From assembly GCA_963920525.1 (NCBI GenBank), contig OY986437.1, positions 99,357,223 to 99,421,222 on the forward strand: DNA of 64,000 bases. The letters are read 5' to 3'. This stretch comes from Dichetophora obliterata (taxonomy: Eukaryota; Arthropoda; Insecta; Diptera; Sciomyzidae). Position 1 is the first letter of the stretch, and each line of letters opens with the position of its first letter. This document shows, piece by piece, positions 11,864 through 23,885 of this stretch. Made by a program: the position numbers and the translations under genes. The notes beneath the pieces were generated by a model. The model saw only the letters and a program-made list of their open reading frames with translations. It made no database searches and had not been told where the DNA came from.

Positions 11864-13573
11864 TCAGATCATAATTTCTTCACTTAAAACTTTATGTTTA
11901 CAAACAAAATACGCACAAGTCTAGAGATGTAGAAATCTATACCTTAAGATAGCATTATGAATTTTTTCTCAAGGTGGGATTAAGGTTGCATGTTGGCACC
12001 ACATAGCACAGGCTACGCCTAATTTGTTGACTATTTGCTTAAATATTTATCTAATGATATGTTTTGGTAAAACGCATCAGAGCGTTGCTTTACACAAATG
12101 CAAAATAATATTCTCTTTTTGTCTGTAGTAAATTTTGTTAACAAGCACGCAAACAGTGCAATGAAACATCGATGTACGTTATGCTATTAAATACCAGTAT
12201 TTTTTATGTGTAACATGTGACTATTTTACGTTCATCACATATTAGAATTTATGTAATAGCTATGTAACATTTCGTAGCAACTTAACGTTTTAAAATTAAC
12301 TGCTTTAAGGGCGGGATAAGGTTTTAAACGAGAAAAAAGCATATTTTTATGATATTTTTTGAGATACGAATACGTTATAGTATAACATCTGAAGTATCTT
12401 TCATAGATTATAGATACTAACATAGATTTGATAAACAGTAGATTTGATTAAATTACTTATTTCCACTTACTGTGTAATATAAGAAAAAAATCTCATTTAT
12501 TATTAAAATAATCAAATATTTTAGTATTGAGGCGTGAATTCTTTCCATTGTATTTTACATTTTTGTTGTTATCATTTTTTTTAAGCCAAAGCATTACCTA
12601 TCTTATTCTGACATCAAAAAGCATTGACTTTTGTTATTAAAGGTGAAATTGTTGTTGTTGTTTGATAACAAATCTTCATGCTTTATAAATTTTTATTCTT
12701 AATCTTTCGTTGGTTTGGTTGCTTTTGTATTGTTAATTGTTCATACTTATTTTCTACTAAGTTTTTTTTTTCAATTCTAAAAAAATTGAAAAAAGCTTAG
12801 AAAAAATTTTTTTCGTTTACATTATTTTACTTAATTTATAACATATGTAAACCATTCGATTTTTTTTATAGTATCAACATTTCAGATTATTTAATATTTT
12901 AACTCATTAGCTACATAAAGTATAATTTACATAAAACGCATCCCAAACTTATACCCCCGACTAACATTCGCCAGACGAACTGGGGATTATATAAAAGGAC
13001 TATGCCAAGACATTTGAGATCAGGTATGATTGACAAACCTAAATCGGCAGCTGATCTCGATTAGGGGCAGACAGCAGCAGTGCACTTTAACGCTAACGCT
13101 ATTTTAAGTATCCATTGCCCACAAACTAAGCGGAATGGCGGGTTGACTTTGCAATATTTTGAAGTCTTTAAAGATTAATTTTATTTATATTACTATAAAT
13201 TTTGGTGTCACGATGATGAGTGCATTGCAAAGCATATTATGCATACAATAAAAAGTTTTTAAAGCAATATATCAACACCTTTACTACACTAAACATAATT
13301 TATTTTCATACAAGCTAAAGCCTGGTGCGTTGTTGCCACGCCCCATTGCCAAACTTCCATAAAATGTTATCAGTGCACCTGCATGTGTAAATTGAGTTCG
13401 AATGCTGAATTCCGAGGCTGTGAGTTCCGAATTACTTTATCCTGCTAATAAAGTCCTGCTAAGTTTCTAAATTTTTTTAGTTAGCAGCTGTTGATGCGAA
13501 CGCACCTGCTGAGATATTTTACAATCAAGTGCTAAACTTATATGTCAAAATCATGGATCAGCAATAAATCAGT
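11864..13573. other. No gene recognised; one promoter-like spot
   Basis: No coding family is visible. At about 12990 GATTATATAAAAGGA looks like a TATA box in a locally less AT-rich stretch (12940-13090), but no credible exon follows, so I do not call a promoter. The remainder is AT-rich spacer. Confidence 0.4.
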
Positions 13574-13574
13574 A

Positions 13575-13930
13575 ATGCAAATGCAATGCAAATGCAATGC
13601 AAATGCAATGCAAATGCAATGCAAATGCAATGCAAATGCAATGCAAATGCAATGCAAATGCAATGCAAATGCAATGCAAATGCAATGCAAATGCAATGCA
13701 AATGCAATGCAAATGCAATGCAAATGCAATGCAAATGCAATGCAAATGCAATGCAAATGCAATGCAAATGCAATGCAAATGCAATGCAAATGCAATGCAA
13801 ATGCAATGCAAATGCAATGCAAATGCAATGCAAATGCAATGCAAATGCAATGCAAATGCAATGCAAATGCTATGCAAATGCAATGTAAATGGAATGCATA
13901 TTCAATGCAAATTGAATGCAAATGCAATGT
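13575..13930. repeat. 11-bp satellite of ATGCAAATGCA
   Basis: About 27 near-identical copies of the 11-mer ATGCAAATGCA run from 13575 to about 13870, followed by about 60 bases of diverged copies. Each unit contains ATGCAAAT, the classic octamer bound by POU-domain proteins. Because 11 is not a multiple of 3 and the unit holds no stop, all six frames stay open for 300 bases, giving peptides such as MQMQCKCNANA. These open frames are an artefact of the repeat, not genes. Confidence 0.97.
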
Positions 13931-14318
13931 GAAAATATTCTTGAACATATATGTGAACATATATATGAAAATATTTTTGAGTTTTTCCAATGTTGAGTTC
14001 CTTTCTCGAATGCCTTTTTTTTAATGCAGTGTTAGTCTCTATCCTAGAAAGTAATTTTATTCAAAAGAAACCCAAACCTTAACTCGTTCACCCATAATTT
14101 TCAATTTTATATTAAGACCTGATCTAGTGAATTTATGTTTGCTATTTCTGTGACCAATCAAAGTTTAACCCTGCTGTTAGATTAAAAAAAAATGTTCGAA
14201 TCCTACATAAAAGGCCATTTGGTCCATACTGCATTTTTCGTACAAAATAGCAATTTAGCCAAATATTTTATATCTATTTTCATTCAATGTTTCGTGTAAT
14301 ACAAAAAATAAAATAATA

Positions 14319-14696
14319 AGGGTTCTCATCTAAGCATGTAAACTTTTGAGGAGTGATAAAGTGTAAATAGCGTAAATGTCGACAAAATGGCGGCTGCGGC
14401 TACGACAACATTATGACTTTTTTAAATTGTAAACCTTTTAATGTAATTTTCATTAACATAGAAAAATAAATAAAACGTGTTCATATTTACTCCAACTACT
14501 TTAAATATGTAATGATTAACGCCAAAGGCAACCGTCATTCACACACGTAGATTTACATGCTAGTTTACACTACAAAATAGGCTCGGAAATGATGTAAACT
14601 CACGCCCATACAAATTTTGACAGATAGTTTACGCGCATGTAAGTTCACAAGGTTCACAATGTTTACGGGTCAGTTACATGCTTAGATGACAACCCT
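14319..14696. mobile_element. MITE inside piggyBac copy 1
   Basis: The ends AGGGTTCTCATCTAAGCATG (14319) and its complement (ending 14696) form an inverted repeat of about 23 bases with one mismatch. The 5-bp sequence TAATA flanks both sides (14314-14318 and 14697-14701); it could also be read as a TA duplication. The interior has repeated GTAAAC/GTTTAC motifs and no gene. It inserted into the 5' untranslated part of the piggyBac and is therefore younger. Confidence 0.8.
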
Positions 14697-14889
14697 TAAT
14701 AATTTACAAATTATTGTGGTACGTGGAATGTCTTGTCCTCTGTCATAAGCACAACACAGCTGATGTAAATTTAGTAGTGGGATTCCCCTTATCTCATTTT
14801 GCTATGAAGACGCATGCAAGTATGCACTGCTTTGTTAAGTTTGTGTTTAGTTTGGTAAATACCAGACTTGTTTTTAGCATACGGCGTAA

Positions 14890-16660
14890 CGAAATCATCA
14901 TTATTTGAACGACGATGATATACGTGTAGTGCTCAATGCAGAAAGTGACGCGGATATTTGGTATTCGAACATTGACTATAATTCGGCAAATGACCGAAAC
15001 GGAAAGTGAACTAGACGTGGCTGCAGCTAGCTATGTTGATTCCTTTTTTATAGCAAAAAACAAAATGATATGGAGTGACACTCCATTACCTCAACGCACT
15101 GAAACTGCGGCTGAGAATATTATCTCAACACAAGCAGGAACAACCCGATTTGCGGTATCTAGATGCAGTGACATGATGTCAGCTTTTTTGTGACTCCACT
15201 AGAAAGAATTATTGTTGAAAATACCAATAAGTACGGCAGAGTAAAATTCGGTGAGAAATGGAGCGATATTGATAAATACTCTTTACGAGCATATATTGCA
15301 GTACTCATTTTTGCAGGCGTATGCCGGTGTGTTTAATCTTGTTTTACCTATTCAGTAAAATAGTTGACTAAAAAAAAATATCCCTATGGTAGCGGATGAA
15401 ATGAAGACGTTCACGGATTGTTTGATGCATCTTTTGGTTGGCCCATATTCCGATCAATTATGTCTCCATATTCCGATCAATTATGAAGACAAATACGTAG
15501 TAGCGACAAATTTGCTCCAATTCGGGAAATATAGGACCGTTGATCTTCTTCTAATGTTTTACAACTGCCACGAAAATGTGACCATTGACGAGCAACTTGC
15601 CTCATTTAGGGGAGGATGTTATTATTGTCGGCAGTTTATGCAATCGAAACCTGCAAAATATGGTTTAAAATTTTGGTTATCGGTGGACTCTAAGTCAGGC
15701 TGAATGATGGAAAATACAACTATACCTTGGAAAACCTAGAAATACCAAGCCTGAACAGAACAAAGGACAACGTGTTGTATTAGAGTTGACAGAAGGTTTG
15801 AAAGGGTAAAATATAACAGCTGACAATTACTTTTCCACTTTTGAATTGGTAAAATCACTACTTGAAAGAAAACTTACAGATGTGGGAACAGCACGAAAAA
15901 ATAAAACTTTCATTCCTCCGAAATTGCTCCTTGAGAAGAATCTCCCATTGTATAAGTCTACATTTGCGTTCAATGACATAGCGACATTAGTATCATACAT
16001 CAGCCACAAAAGCAAAGCAACGATATTGATTAGCACGATGCACAGGACAGCTGAAGTTGATGTGAGTAGATCAAAGAAAAAACCTGAGATTGTTTTTATT
16101 ACAATTCGACAAAATTTATGCTATTTTGTTGTTCGTCTATAGTTTTTTATGCCATTTTGTTTTTCGTCTATAATATCTTATGCTTCGACTCTCTTAGGAG
16201 GAGTAAATACTGATGGTTGGGTCCTTCACCACAAAACGTAAAGCAAATCGATGGCCGAACATTGTATTTGCAAATATACTAGATATATCCGCCTTGAATG
16301 TGTTCATACTTTTCTCTAAAATCGATGCTTCATGGGCACAAGCTGATCGCAGTCACAGTAGACCAGAGTTTTTCTGACAACACGTTCTTTGGCTAAGGTG
16401 TTTTTGATGAAACGGAGTATATTACCTCAACAACAGTTCTCAGCATACTTATTGACTGATATACGAACACCATCCTCAGTATCAGTTGCCTCTTCTAGGA
16501 ATTCAGAACTAGTTCAGGGGCTAGAAAGCGAGGAATTTGTAGTTGTTGCAAGTCTGAGACTGACATCAAATGCTCTATTTGTGCGAACTTTATTTGTAAA
16601 AAACCGAAATATAATTTGTTCAGCATGTACTATATTTCAATCAAAGAAAAATGCATAAGA
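14890..16660 (+). pseudogene. piggyBac transposase, broken into several frames
   Basis: Pieces of a piggyBac (DDE_Tnp_1_7) transposase occur in order over 1.8 kb. An acidic N-terminal region begins near 14890. IDEQLASFRGGC near 15590 holds the first catalytic aspartate, followed by SKPAKYGLKFW. At about 15770-15900 come GQRVVLELTEGLKG-like and LLERKLTDVGTARKNK segments. STFAFNDIATLVSYI near 15960 and KKKPEIV near 16080 follow. A cysteine-rich tail with CSICANF is seen around 16570-16600. Many frameshifts, stops and small gaps separate them, so the gene is dead. Order and spacing match the family, and the terminal repeats are of piggyBac type. Confidence 0.88.
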
Positions 16661-17027
16661 CAAAATGGTCCCTAACCCAAGATAAGTAAGTTTTTATTTT
16701 TCTCAGTCTTGTTTTATGCCAGACAATTGAATTTATGGAAATAACACTGTTTTATAAAAAAGCCACTTAAGCCAAAATTGAATGGCAATATATACCTCAA
16801 AGCTATAAACGATACGAGCCAAAAACTGGACTAAATGGTCCTAATCTAACAGTAGGGTTACAAAGCTAAAACCAAATGAAAAAACAAGAAAAAGTTGAAG
16901 TTTTTTTGTATTTGTTCGAAACTATGAAACATTAAAAGAACAAATCATTTAAGTTAAATAAGAAATGAACTGAATTTGTTAAGATTATAAGTATTTGTGC
17001 TCTTTGGGTAACCATGACTTTACGTTA

Positions 17028-17237
17028 TGGCGTTTTCGTTTCTCGAAAAATGTTGCATTTTCTCTGTCCTCTTTCTGCCATTTTTTAAAGTTCTGATTTT
17101 TTTTTTACTTTTGAGGTAAACATTTTTGAGAAAAGAACGCGATACAATTTTAGAGGTCACAATTTTTTTTCTCAAGAGGGCAGAATTTCTAAAAAGAACA
17201 GAAAAGTGTAACATTTTTTCGAGAAATGAGAACGCCA
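17028..17237. mobile_element. 210-bp PIF/Harbinger-like MITE
   Basis: TGGCGTTTTCGTTTCTCGAA at 17028 matches in inverted form the sequence ending at 17237, with similarity continuing about 40 bases inward. TTA flanks both ends (17025-17027 and 17238-17240), the duplication expected for PIF/Harbinger. There is no gene inside. Confidence 0.82.
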
Positions 17238-17240
17238 TTA

Positions 17241-19391
17241 GTTAAGCTTTTCAAAGTAGATTCTTGTCTAGCTGAATTATTATAATATTTTTACTTTTGT
17301 CAACAGACAAACTAAAATTTTAATCATGGCGCCTATTTTGCTAGCTTGTCCAGTGCAAAACAGTTCAAAGTGAACTTGGCTAATAAATAATCAATAATCG
17401 AGTGATTAAATAATAAAGAAAAAAAAAACAAAGACAAACTAAGAAGAACTAATGGCGTTTTAGGAAAAACATAAGTTGTGCCATTAGACAGCAATTTAAG
17501 CGTTGTCAGGCACTCTAAAAGAGGGATCCAAATCTGACATTCGGGATTTTAAACGATATAAAACAAGAACAGTCAAAGTTAAGCTTCTGCCTTTTTGAAG
17601 CTTATTACCTTGGCAATATTTTCACAAGAAAATATTATTATTCTTTGGCTTAAATTTTTAAAAAGAAAATATTATTATTCTTAGACTTAAATTTTCAAGA
17701 GTTTTTCCTAACAGTTTTGTATTTTAAGTAACCAGTGTCAACCTAGTTCCGTTCGTCTTAAACTCGCGCATGTTAAATTGGCCAATTTTCAAGTGGCAGC
17801 GTTTAGCTTTAGGTTAAAACTTGACTTGGTTTAAATGCTTTGGATTGTTTTTTTATTGTTTTTATATAGAACTTAACCACGTTTCTACTAGATTCTTAGT
17901 AATCAGCTTTCTACCTACGGCAGAGACCAACAAGTTTTTCCGCAACAAAAGTTTTCATTACATGGAATCCGCGCTCAACTTGAACGTTTTCACTTTCCGA
18001 CTTTTGCTGCTTAACGACTGACTGACTGAGTCTTTGGCTTTTTTTTCTTTCTAGTTGGTAGTTTATTAGGTTCAAAATGTTTGTGCTGGTATTGTTTTAT
18101 TGTTGTACGCAACTCACACTTGAGCACATACAGCATCTTCATGCAGTGGTAACAAAGGAAACGGAAGTGGAAGTAAGCAAGTGTGTGCGTTTGTGGGTGT
18201 GTGTGTGTTTGCACGGCGTTTGTTACATGATATTCCAAAATATAATTGGAAATTTTCTTTGTCTAAACTATAATGTTTTATCTGTGCTGCAAGTGAAGTT
18301 AATTAATTTTATTGCATGACAATGCAACAAAAAAGTTATTTGTATTAATTAAGCCATTACTTATATAATTACACATTTTCTTAGAGTGACACATGTATGT
18401 ATTTAATTTGAGAGTCAGTGGAAGCAGAGTTTAAGGTAAGAGAATTATTTCATAGAGTTGATGATTGGTTTCTTTGAATATTTCGAAAAACTTAAAAAAA
18501 TGACAAACAATCCTGCAGCATTGACATTTAAGAAAGTTGCAGCGATCTAGGCGAGAGCAAAGCTTCTAATTCAAAAGCGAAAGAAAAAATTAGGAAATTT
18601 AATAGAGTAGACCAATTCTGGATCAAGGACTAACTTTTGAAAAAAATCGTATATCATATTAAGCAAACTATTTTACATTAGAATTTGTTATAGTCAAAAG
18701 TTTTTTTTTGACATAAACGTAAATAGGAAATTAAATTTTAAACAACTTAAATTCACGTTATTTAGTCCACCCAGTTTGAGAATTTTCTGGACTTTTTTTC
18801 GCGTCACGTGCTTATAGTAAACCAGGATTCAGAATCAAGCCTTGTAGGGAGGTTCTGGAATATGTTAAGAAAATATATGAAACCCAAAACAAATCTAATG
18901 TACATGGACCTCTTTATTTATTTATTCATATGCTTAGAAATAAAAAAAAAATAATTTTTTAAATCATTCAGATAATAGGTATGTTTCGTACTCGATTGTA
19001 GGAACTTGCAAGCTGCTAGAACTGATTCATGTTGGAAAAAAAATAAGTAGATTGGTGTAAATGCGGCGTGAGTTCCGGTAAAAAATATCTCCCTGAGCAT
19101 TTCAAGAATAGCGTAAGCTCCAATTTTTAATTTTTGCGGATTATATAGATTTTGATCTCATCAATCCAAATCTGAAAAATTTCATTACGCTCGAAATTGG
19201 TTTAAGAGTTATAGGCTTTCAAAGTTAAAAAATGGCCAAAAAATGTAGTTTGTTTTTTTCAGTTTTCCAACAAAAATAATATTGTTTAATATTAGGAAAT
19301 TAATTCCATTTCATTTAAGGATATAGGCCCCGCATTACTCAATTTATTAAACTGTTAAGAATATTTGCTTTATCAAAAAATTACTGATATG
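17241..19391. other. No gene recognised; a short GT run
   Basis: AT-rich DNA without coding motifs. A GT-rich microsatellite-like stretch lies at about 18180-18215. Nothing else is supported. Confidence 0.5.
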
Positions 19392-19393
19392 TA

Positions 19394-20677
19394 CTGGGTC
19401 CGCCATCTAACGTTTTTTTTCAACTAGTGCTTATTTCGTTTTATCTTTATTATTTATTTATTAATTAGTTTTATCCTTCCGCTGAACGAATATGGTTGTG
19501 TATACGCTTGAACAACGCTGGGAAATATTGCGACATTACTTGAAAATCATGGTAATGTTGCAGAATGTGTGCGAAAATTGCGTACGGATTTTGGAAGAAG
19601 AGAAGCACCGTCAGCTCCGTATGTTCGTTATCTTGTGAAAAAAGTGAAAGAAACTGGCATCCTCATCGATAAACCAAAGCGCGAAAAGCCAAAAGCAGTG
19701 CGTACACCCGAGAATATTGCTGCTGTGGCAGAAAGTGTGCGTGAAGCGCCATCAACATCAATTCACCGTGGTTCTCAACAATTGAACATTTCGGAGACAT
19801 CATTGAGACGAATTTTGCATAAAGACCTAGGTATGACGCCATACAAAGTCTAATAGGTTCAGGAGTTGAAGCCAACTGACCATCCAATGCGTTTTCGCTT
19901 CGCTAAGTGGGCCTGTGATCGACTTACAGAAGATGCCGATTTTGCCAAAAAAATCATCTTTTCAGATGAAACTCATTTTGATCTTGGCGGGTATGTAAAC
20001 AAGCAAAATTGTCGCATTTGGGGCACAGAAAACCCGCACGCATACATTGAAAAGCCGCTGCACCCAAAACGAGTTGCTGTTTGGTGCGGATTTTGGTCCA
20101 GAGGCATAATTGGGCCATTTTTCTTCGAAAATGAGCAAGGAGTGGCCGTTACAGTCAATGGCGATCGTTATCGGGCCATGTTGAATGCATTTTTATTCAC
20201 AAAAATTGAAGAGGAGGATATTGGCAACATTTGGTTTCAACAGGACGGCGTTACGTGCCACACAGCCGAAGCTACACTCGATGTTTTGCGCCCTGTTTTT
20301 GAAGATCGCATTATCAGCTGCAGAGCGGATGTCGTTTGGCCACCTCGGAGCTGCGATTTGACATCGTTGGACTATTATTTGTGGGGTGCCCTTAAAGATA
20401 TGTGTTACGCCGACAAGCCAGAGACAATTGACGCTTTAAAGGACAATATTCGTGAAGCCATTGGTGAAATACAGCTGCACACAATCGATAATGTGCTTAA
20501 AAATTGGACCGATCGTGTAGGCTACTGCATGGCCAGCCGAGGCAGCCATTTGAATGAAATTATTTTCCATTATTAACCGGAAGAATTGTACTTTCAAATA
20601 AAAAAAGAAATTTGAGAAAATATCCACTAGTTTTTTTTTATAGAATTTTAAAAAAAAAAGTTATTTGGCGGACCCTT
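19394..20677 (+). mobile_element. Full-length mariner-type element, copy C
   Basis: This 1284-bp element starts CTGGGTCCGCCATCTAAC at 19394 and ends with the complement of GGGTCCGCCA near 20675. TA duplications lie at 19392-19393 and 20678-20679. A second shared block, CTAGTG with a preceding T run, lies about 30 bases further in on each side. It holds one transposase gene that is full length but disabled. Confidence 0.93.
19492..20576 (+). pseudogene. Mariner-type (41-residue spacing) transposase, disabled
   Basis: The ATG at 19492 starts VVYTLEQRWEILRHY, the first helix of a DUF4817-like DNA-binding domain. A one-base frameshift near 19545 moves the rest (NVAECVRKLRTDFG onward) into another frame. 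That frame runs well until two adjacent stops, TAA TAG at 19851-19856, which replace the expected Gln-Leu of YKV-QL-VQELK. After them the catalytic domain is open to 20576. FSDETHFDLGGYVNKQNC carries the first aspartate, WFQQDGVTCHTAEA the second, and SLDYYLWGA the third, 41 residues on. The C-terminus ends NEIIFHY. About 355 residues would be restored if undamaged, normal for the family. Only a few lesions separate it from an intact gene. Confidence 0.93.
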
Positions 20678-20679
20678 TA

Positions 20680-21975
20680 TTAAATGAAAAAAAAAAATTA
20701 AATAAATTTTTAAATATTTCGGACATGATACGAGAAAGATGTTTACACTATCTTTAAAGTATGTTAGATTTTCTTATGTATGTAAGCATGTGTCAACCGG
20801 CTTAGTGTGAGTATCATGTTTACAAAATTACTACCAAAAATCGTAGTAAAAAGCATTATATGGGTTACATTTTGTTTATGTTCATTCTAGATTCCTTTAT
20901 GCCTTTTACCCTCTCCCAATATAACAAATCCTGTGGACGCTCATGTGCATGTTGCTATTTTTACAATTGTGTGTGTGTGCGTGTGCTCTACTGCTTAGAC
21001 TTACCTTTTAACAAAATCTATAAGCCATCAAACAAGGAAAACCCATGCGAGCTGCAAAGAAAAGATAAAAAAAGCAAGACATAAGAAAAACTTCACGGAA
21101 ATCTTGATTCAACTAATTTCATACAAAAATACATATTTCAATTTGCATTATATATTGTTACGAGAAACAAATAAACAAACAAACAAGAACGGTCTCACAA
21201 CCGCATGAAATCCTTTTCCTTATTGAGGATGAATGAACTTAAAAATTCTCAACTAATTAACATTTAAAAGCTTGAGAATTTAGCTTAGCTTAAAAGTGAA
21301 ACAAGTTCCGAGCAGCTGTTAAGAAACTGGATTTGTTGGAATTTTATGTTTTTGCCAAATTGAATAAACCGATAAATTTTAATTAAATTTCTTTGCTTTT
21401 AATGTAATTTCAAACAATATAAGCGAGCAAATAAAATTAATACAAAATTGAGCTTGAAAGACCTTAAGCAGCAGCGGCGATACTCAATCAAGTCTCAAGT
21501 TCAACAGGCGCAAAAGTTCAAAATCAGCTAAAAGCTTTTCATTGAGATGCGTCCAAGGAAAATATTACTTAATGCCGAGTCGAAATTTTTTGCCAAATTT
21601 ATTTATTTTTTTTAAGATTTATCAAAAGGAATGCAGATTTTACTTTGAAAATTTTTTCTTCTTGTTGCACGCAACTATCAAATAACAAACTTAACTTTTA
21701 CCATATGTACTTAAAGCTCAGAAAAGAAACGAAAGTTTCATAAAATAATTCAAAGAAAATGAGCTAGTGCGTTTGAAGAGAAAACATCTGAACTTTTGAC
21801 ACATTGACAGCAAATTTGAAAAGTTGATTCAATTAGCTAATGTTTTTCTTTGGGTTTATCAATTTCTTGGGACAAAAGCGGATTTAAAGCAGCTGAATGG
21901 GATTTAATTTCACGTTTTTTTTTTCGAAATTGATGCCAAACACCGAATAACATAACCTAAAGCTTTGCATTAGAG
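20680..21975. other. No gene recognised
   Basis: AT-rich spacer. I see no coding motif, no RNA gene and no terminal-repeat pair. Confidence 0.5.
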
Positions 21976-22440
21976 CAGTGGTTCTCAACTGGTGAGGCGC
22001 GCATCCCTAGCGGGGAGTGAGCCATTTCCAGGGAGGGACGCCAGAAATTTTCAGCAAAAAAATCTTCTGATATCTCAGTTTAACTCACTTTATGACGAAA
22101 TCAAACGATATTTCGTTACCAATTTTAAATCTAAGTTATTTCGTAACCCATTTATTGTTGATGTTATGCTACTTCCTAAAAGCATTCAAGACGAGGCATT
22201 AGGGCTTAAGTGTGATTCTTGTGTCAAAGATTAGTTTTCTCTTAAAATTTGGAAGGAGTTTTGAGTAAAATACCGCTTATTTTATCCTCTGCTTAGTGCA
22301 GTTACATTACGTCTTTTAGTTCAGTTTTCCTGCACACATTTGTTTGAGTCAAGCTTCTCAGCATTATTATATATAAAAACAAAAAAAGAGGTCAAGACTA
22401 GATCAACTTAGTCCAGATATAAAAACTGTGGCTTTTTGAG
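21976..22440 (+). pseudogene. hAT transposon relic: 5' end joined to dimerisation domain
   Basis: CAGTGGTTCTCAACTGG at 21976 is a typical hAT terminal repeat. About 90 bases further on, one reading frame (22070-22400) spells a C-terminal hAT transposase segment: FRNPFIVDVMLLPKSIQDEA, then IWKEF, YPLLSAVTLRLLVQFSCTHL, and FESSFSALLYIKTK. The last blocks match the hAT dimerisation region, where CE-GFS-L--IKTK is usual. Two stops interrupt the frame, and it shifts before SPDIKTVAF near 22420. Most of the transposase is missing between the 5' end and this piece, and no right terminal repeat was found. Confidence 0.8.
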
Positions 22441-23117
22441 TCAATTTGCTATATAAATATTTTATTTTAATTGTTGTGGAGGTTTTTGAGCATTACTGTT
22501 CAATTGCAATTTTTAAATGTAAACCAAAAATTAAATTTCTTTCCGACGTTCCGTCACTTGTTTGGCGACATATTTAGGGGAGATTTTTTTTTTATTTAAA
22601 AACACAATAATTAACAATTTATCAAAATAATTATAAATTCAAAAAAAAAAAAAATAACAAATAGTTTACATTTATATTTGATCAAAAGATTTGTAACAAT
22701 CAGATTTACTTTATATTAAGTTTTATTGAAATTATTTTTTCATGTTAAATGTTATAAATTGTTTTTAACAAGTTTACTGAAATATGGTTTGTAAAAACCT
22801 ATGATAAAATTTTTTATAATAATTATTTTTTTTTATTTGAAAACAGCACATATTTATTGAAGTTGATAAAAATACATTTATCGCCTATCTAATCGATTAG
22901 ATTTTGTTTTTAGAATTTAAAAATTATTTTTCGAAAGATAGATATGAAAATTATTTTTGATGCATGGATGAAAATTATTTAAAATAAAGGAAAATAAATA
23001 AAAAAGTTCCAAAGAATGTTGTTTTAGGATAACGCGAAAAATATTCTTATCTCTTTGAAAAAAAAAATTTCAAACATGTCATTATTAGAAATGTCAACAG
23101 GACAAATAATATTTAAA
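22441..23117. other. No gene recognised
   Basis: Very AT-rich DNA with long A and T runs. Nothing can be supported. Confidence 0.5.
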
Positions 23118-23330
23118 AAAAAACAAATCGGCAATTTCAACCCTTGAAAGGACTTTGATCAAGCTTGTGTTACTCAATTGTGTTGTGCGTCTTATGTTAA
23201 ACGAACAGAAATATTAATTCAACTGAAAAAATTTCTGTCTTATCTGAGGATGGAACCCGGTTTACCGCGGTTCTTTAGCTTACGGGCCACGCATTCTATG
23301 CAGTAGGCTACGGCCACGATAGGCAAACAA
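23118..23330 (-). repeat. tRNA-derived SINE, short copy
   Basis: Read on the minus strand it starts near 23330 with TGGCCGTAGCCTACTG, which fits a pol III A box, and has GGGTTCCATCC as a B box about 50 bases later. The tail near 23120-23190 contains ACGCACAACACAATTG and CAAAGTCCTTTCAAGGG, shared with the copies at 38.6 and 49.4-49.9 kb. The middle of the body is missing relative to those copies. It ends in a T/A-rich run. Confidence 0.78.
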
Positions 23331-23738
23331 ACAAGTAATATTAGAAGCATTTAAAACCAAAAGGATCTCAAGAATTAAATAATATAACTCCATCTACTCC
23401 ATTTAAACATGTAATTCAGAAAATATCAATTTACATTCAAAATAGATCAATTTTAATTCATTTTTAATTAATAGATCAAACTAAATTGTATTCTATTCTT
23501 TTCTGAATTTCAAATGATCTTTTTTCAATCTGAAATAAAATTTCTTAATTTTAATTGTTCTATTCTGAATTTTAAATGACATTCCCGTATTTTAATGGAT
23601 CTGCTCTGAATTTTTAATGAAATTTCGTAATTTTAATTGATCTTTTCTGAATTTGATATGGAATTTCTGAATTTACATTGATTATTTCTTAAAACAATGT
23701 AACTTTAAGCTAAAACTAGTACGAAATTATATTCGGCT

Positions 23739-23885
23739 GGGTCCATGTTAAAATACCTCCTAATATTATGCATGTTAAGTTATGTTTGTTTTGAAAGTTT
23801 GATGACGTCACTTCGTATAAAATATGGGCGTTGTGTTTAACCAATTTTGCCAAAGGCCAAATGCAGAACACGTTTAAGATATGGA
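23739..23885 (+). repeat. Dispersed repeat, copy 1 of 2
   Basis: About 100 bases here (AAGTTTGATGACGTCACTTC, then GGGCGTTGTGTTTAA and CAAATGCAGAACACGTTTA) recur in the same orientation at 24945-25050 with few differences. A weaker third copy may start near 23938. There is no coding content. The element type is unknown. Confidence 0.75.

Larger units (their letters stand above)
14169..16857 (+). mobile_element. piggyBac element, decayed, copy 1
   Basis: The ends are CCCTGCTGTTAGATTA at 14169-14184 and TAATCTAACAGTAGGG at 16842-16857, 16-bp inverted repeats with one difference. Target site is TTAA on the left (14165-14168) and TTAC on the right (16858-16861), so one flank has mutated. Sequences with TGGTCC recur just inside both ends. 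The 2.69 kb element contains a broken transposase gene and a 378-bp MITE. Confidence 0.9.

Noticed and set aside
12985..13030. A host gene promoter at the TATATAAAAG box
   Set aside because: No credible initiator, exon or reading frame follows; such boxes occur by chance in AT-rich DNA.
13538..14024. Open frames of up to 160 codons on both strands with MQMQCKCNANA- or HLHCICIAFA-type repeats
   Set aside because: They are products of the 11-bp satellite, which lacks stops in any frame; all six frames are open at once.
17020..17238. A 72-codon minus-strand frame
   Set aside because: It coincides with a MITE and has no protein similarity that I recognise.
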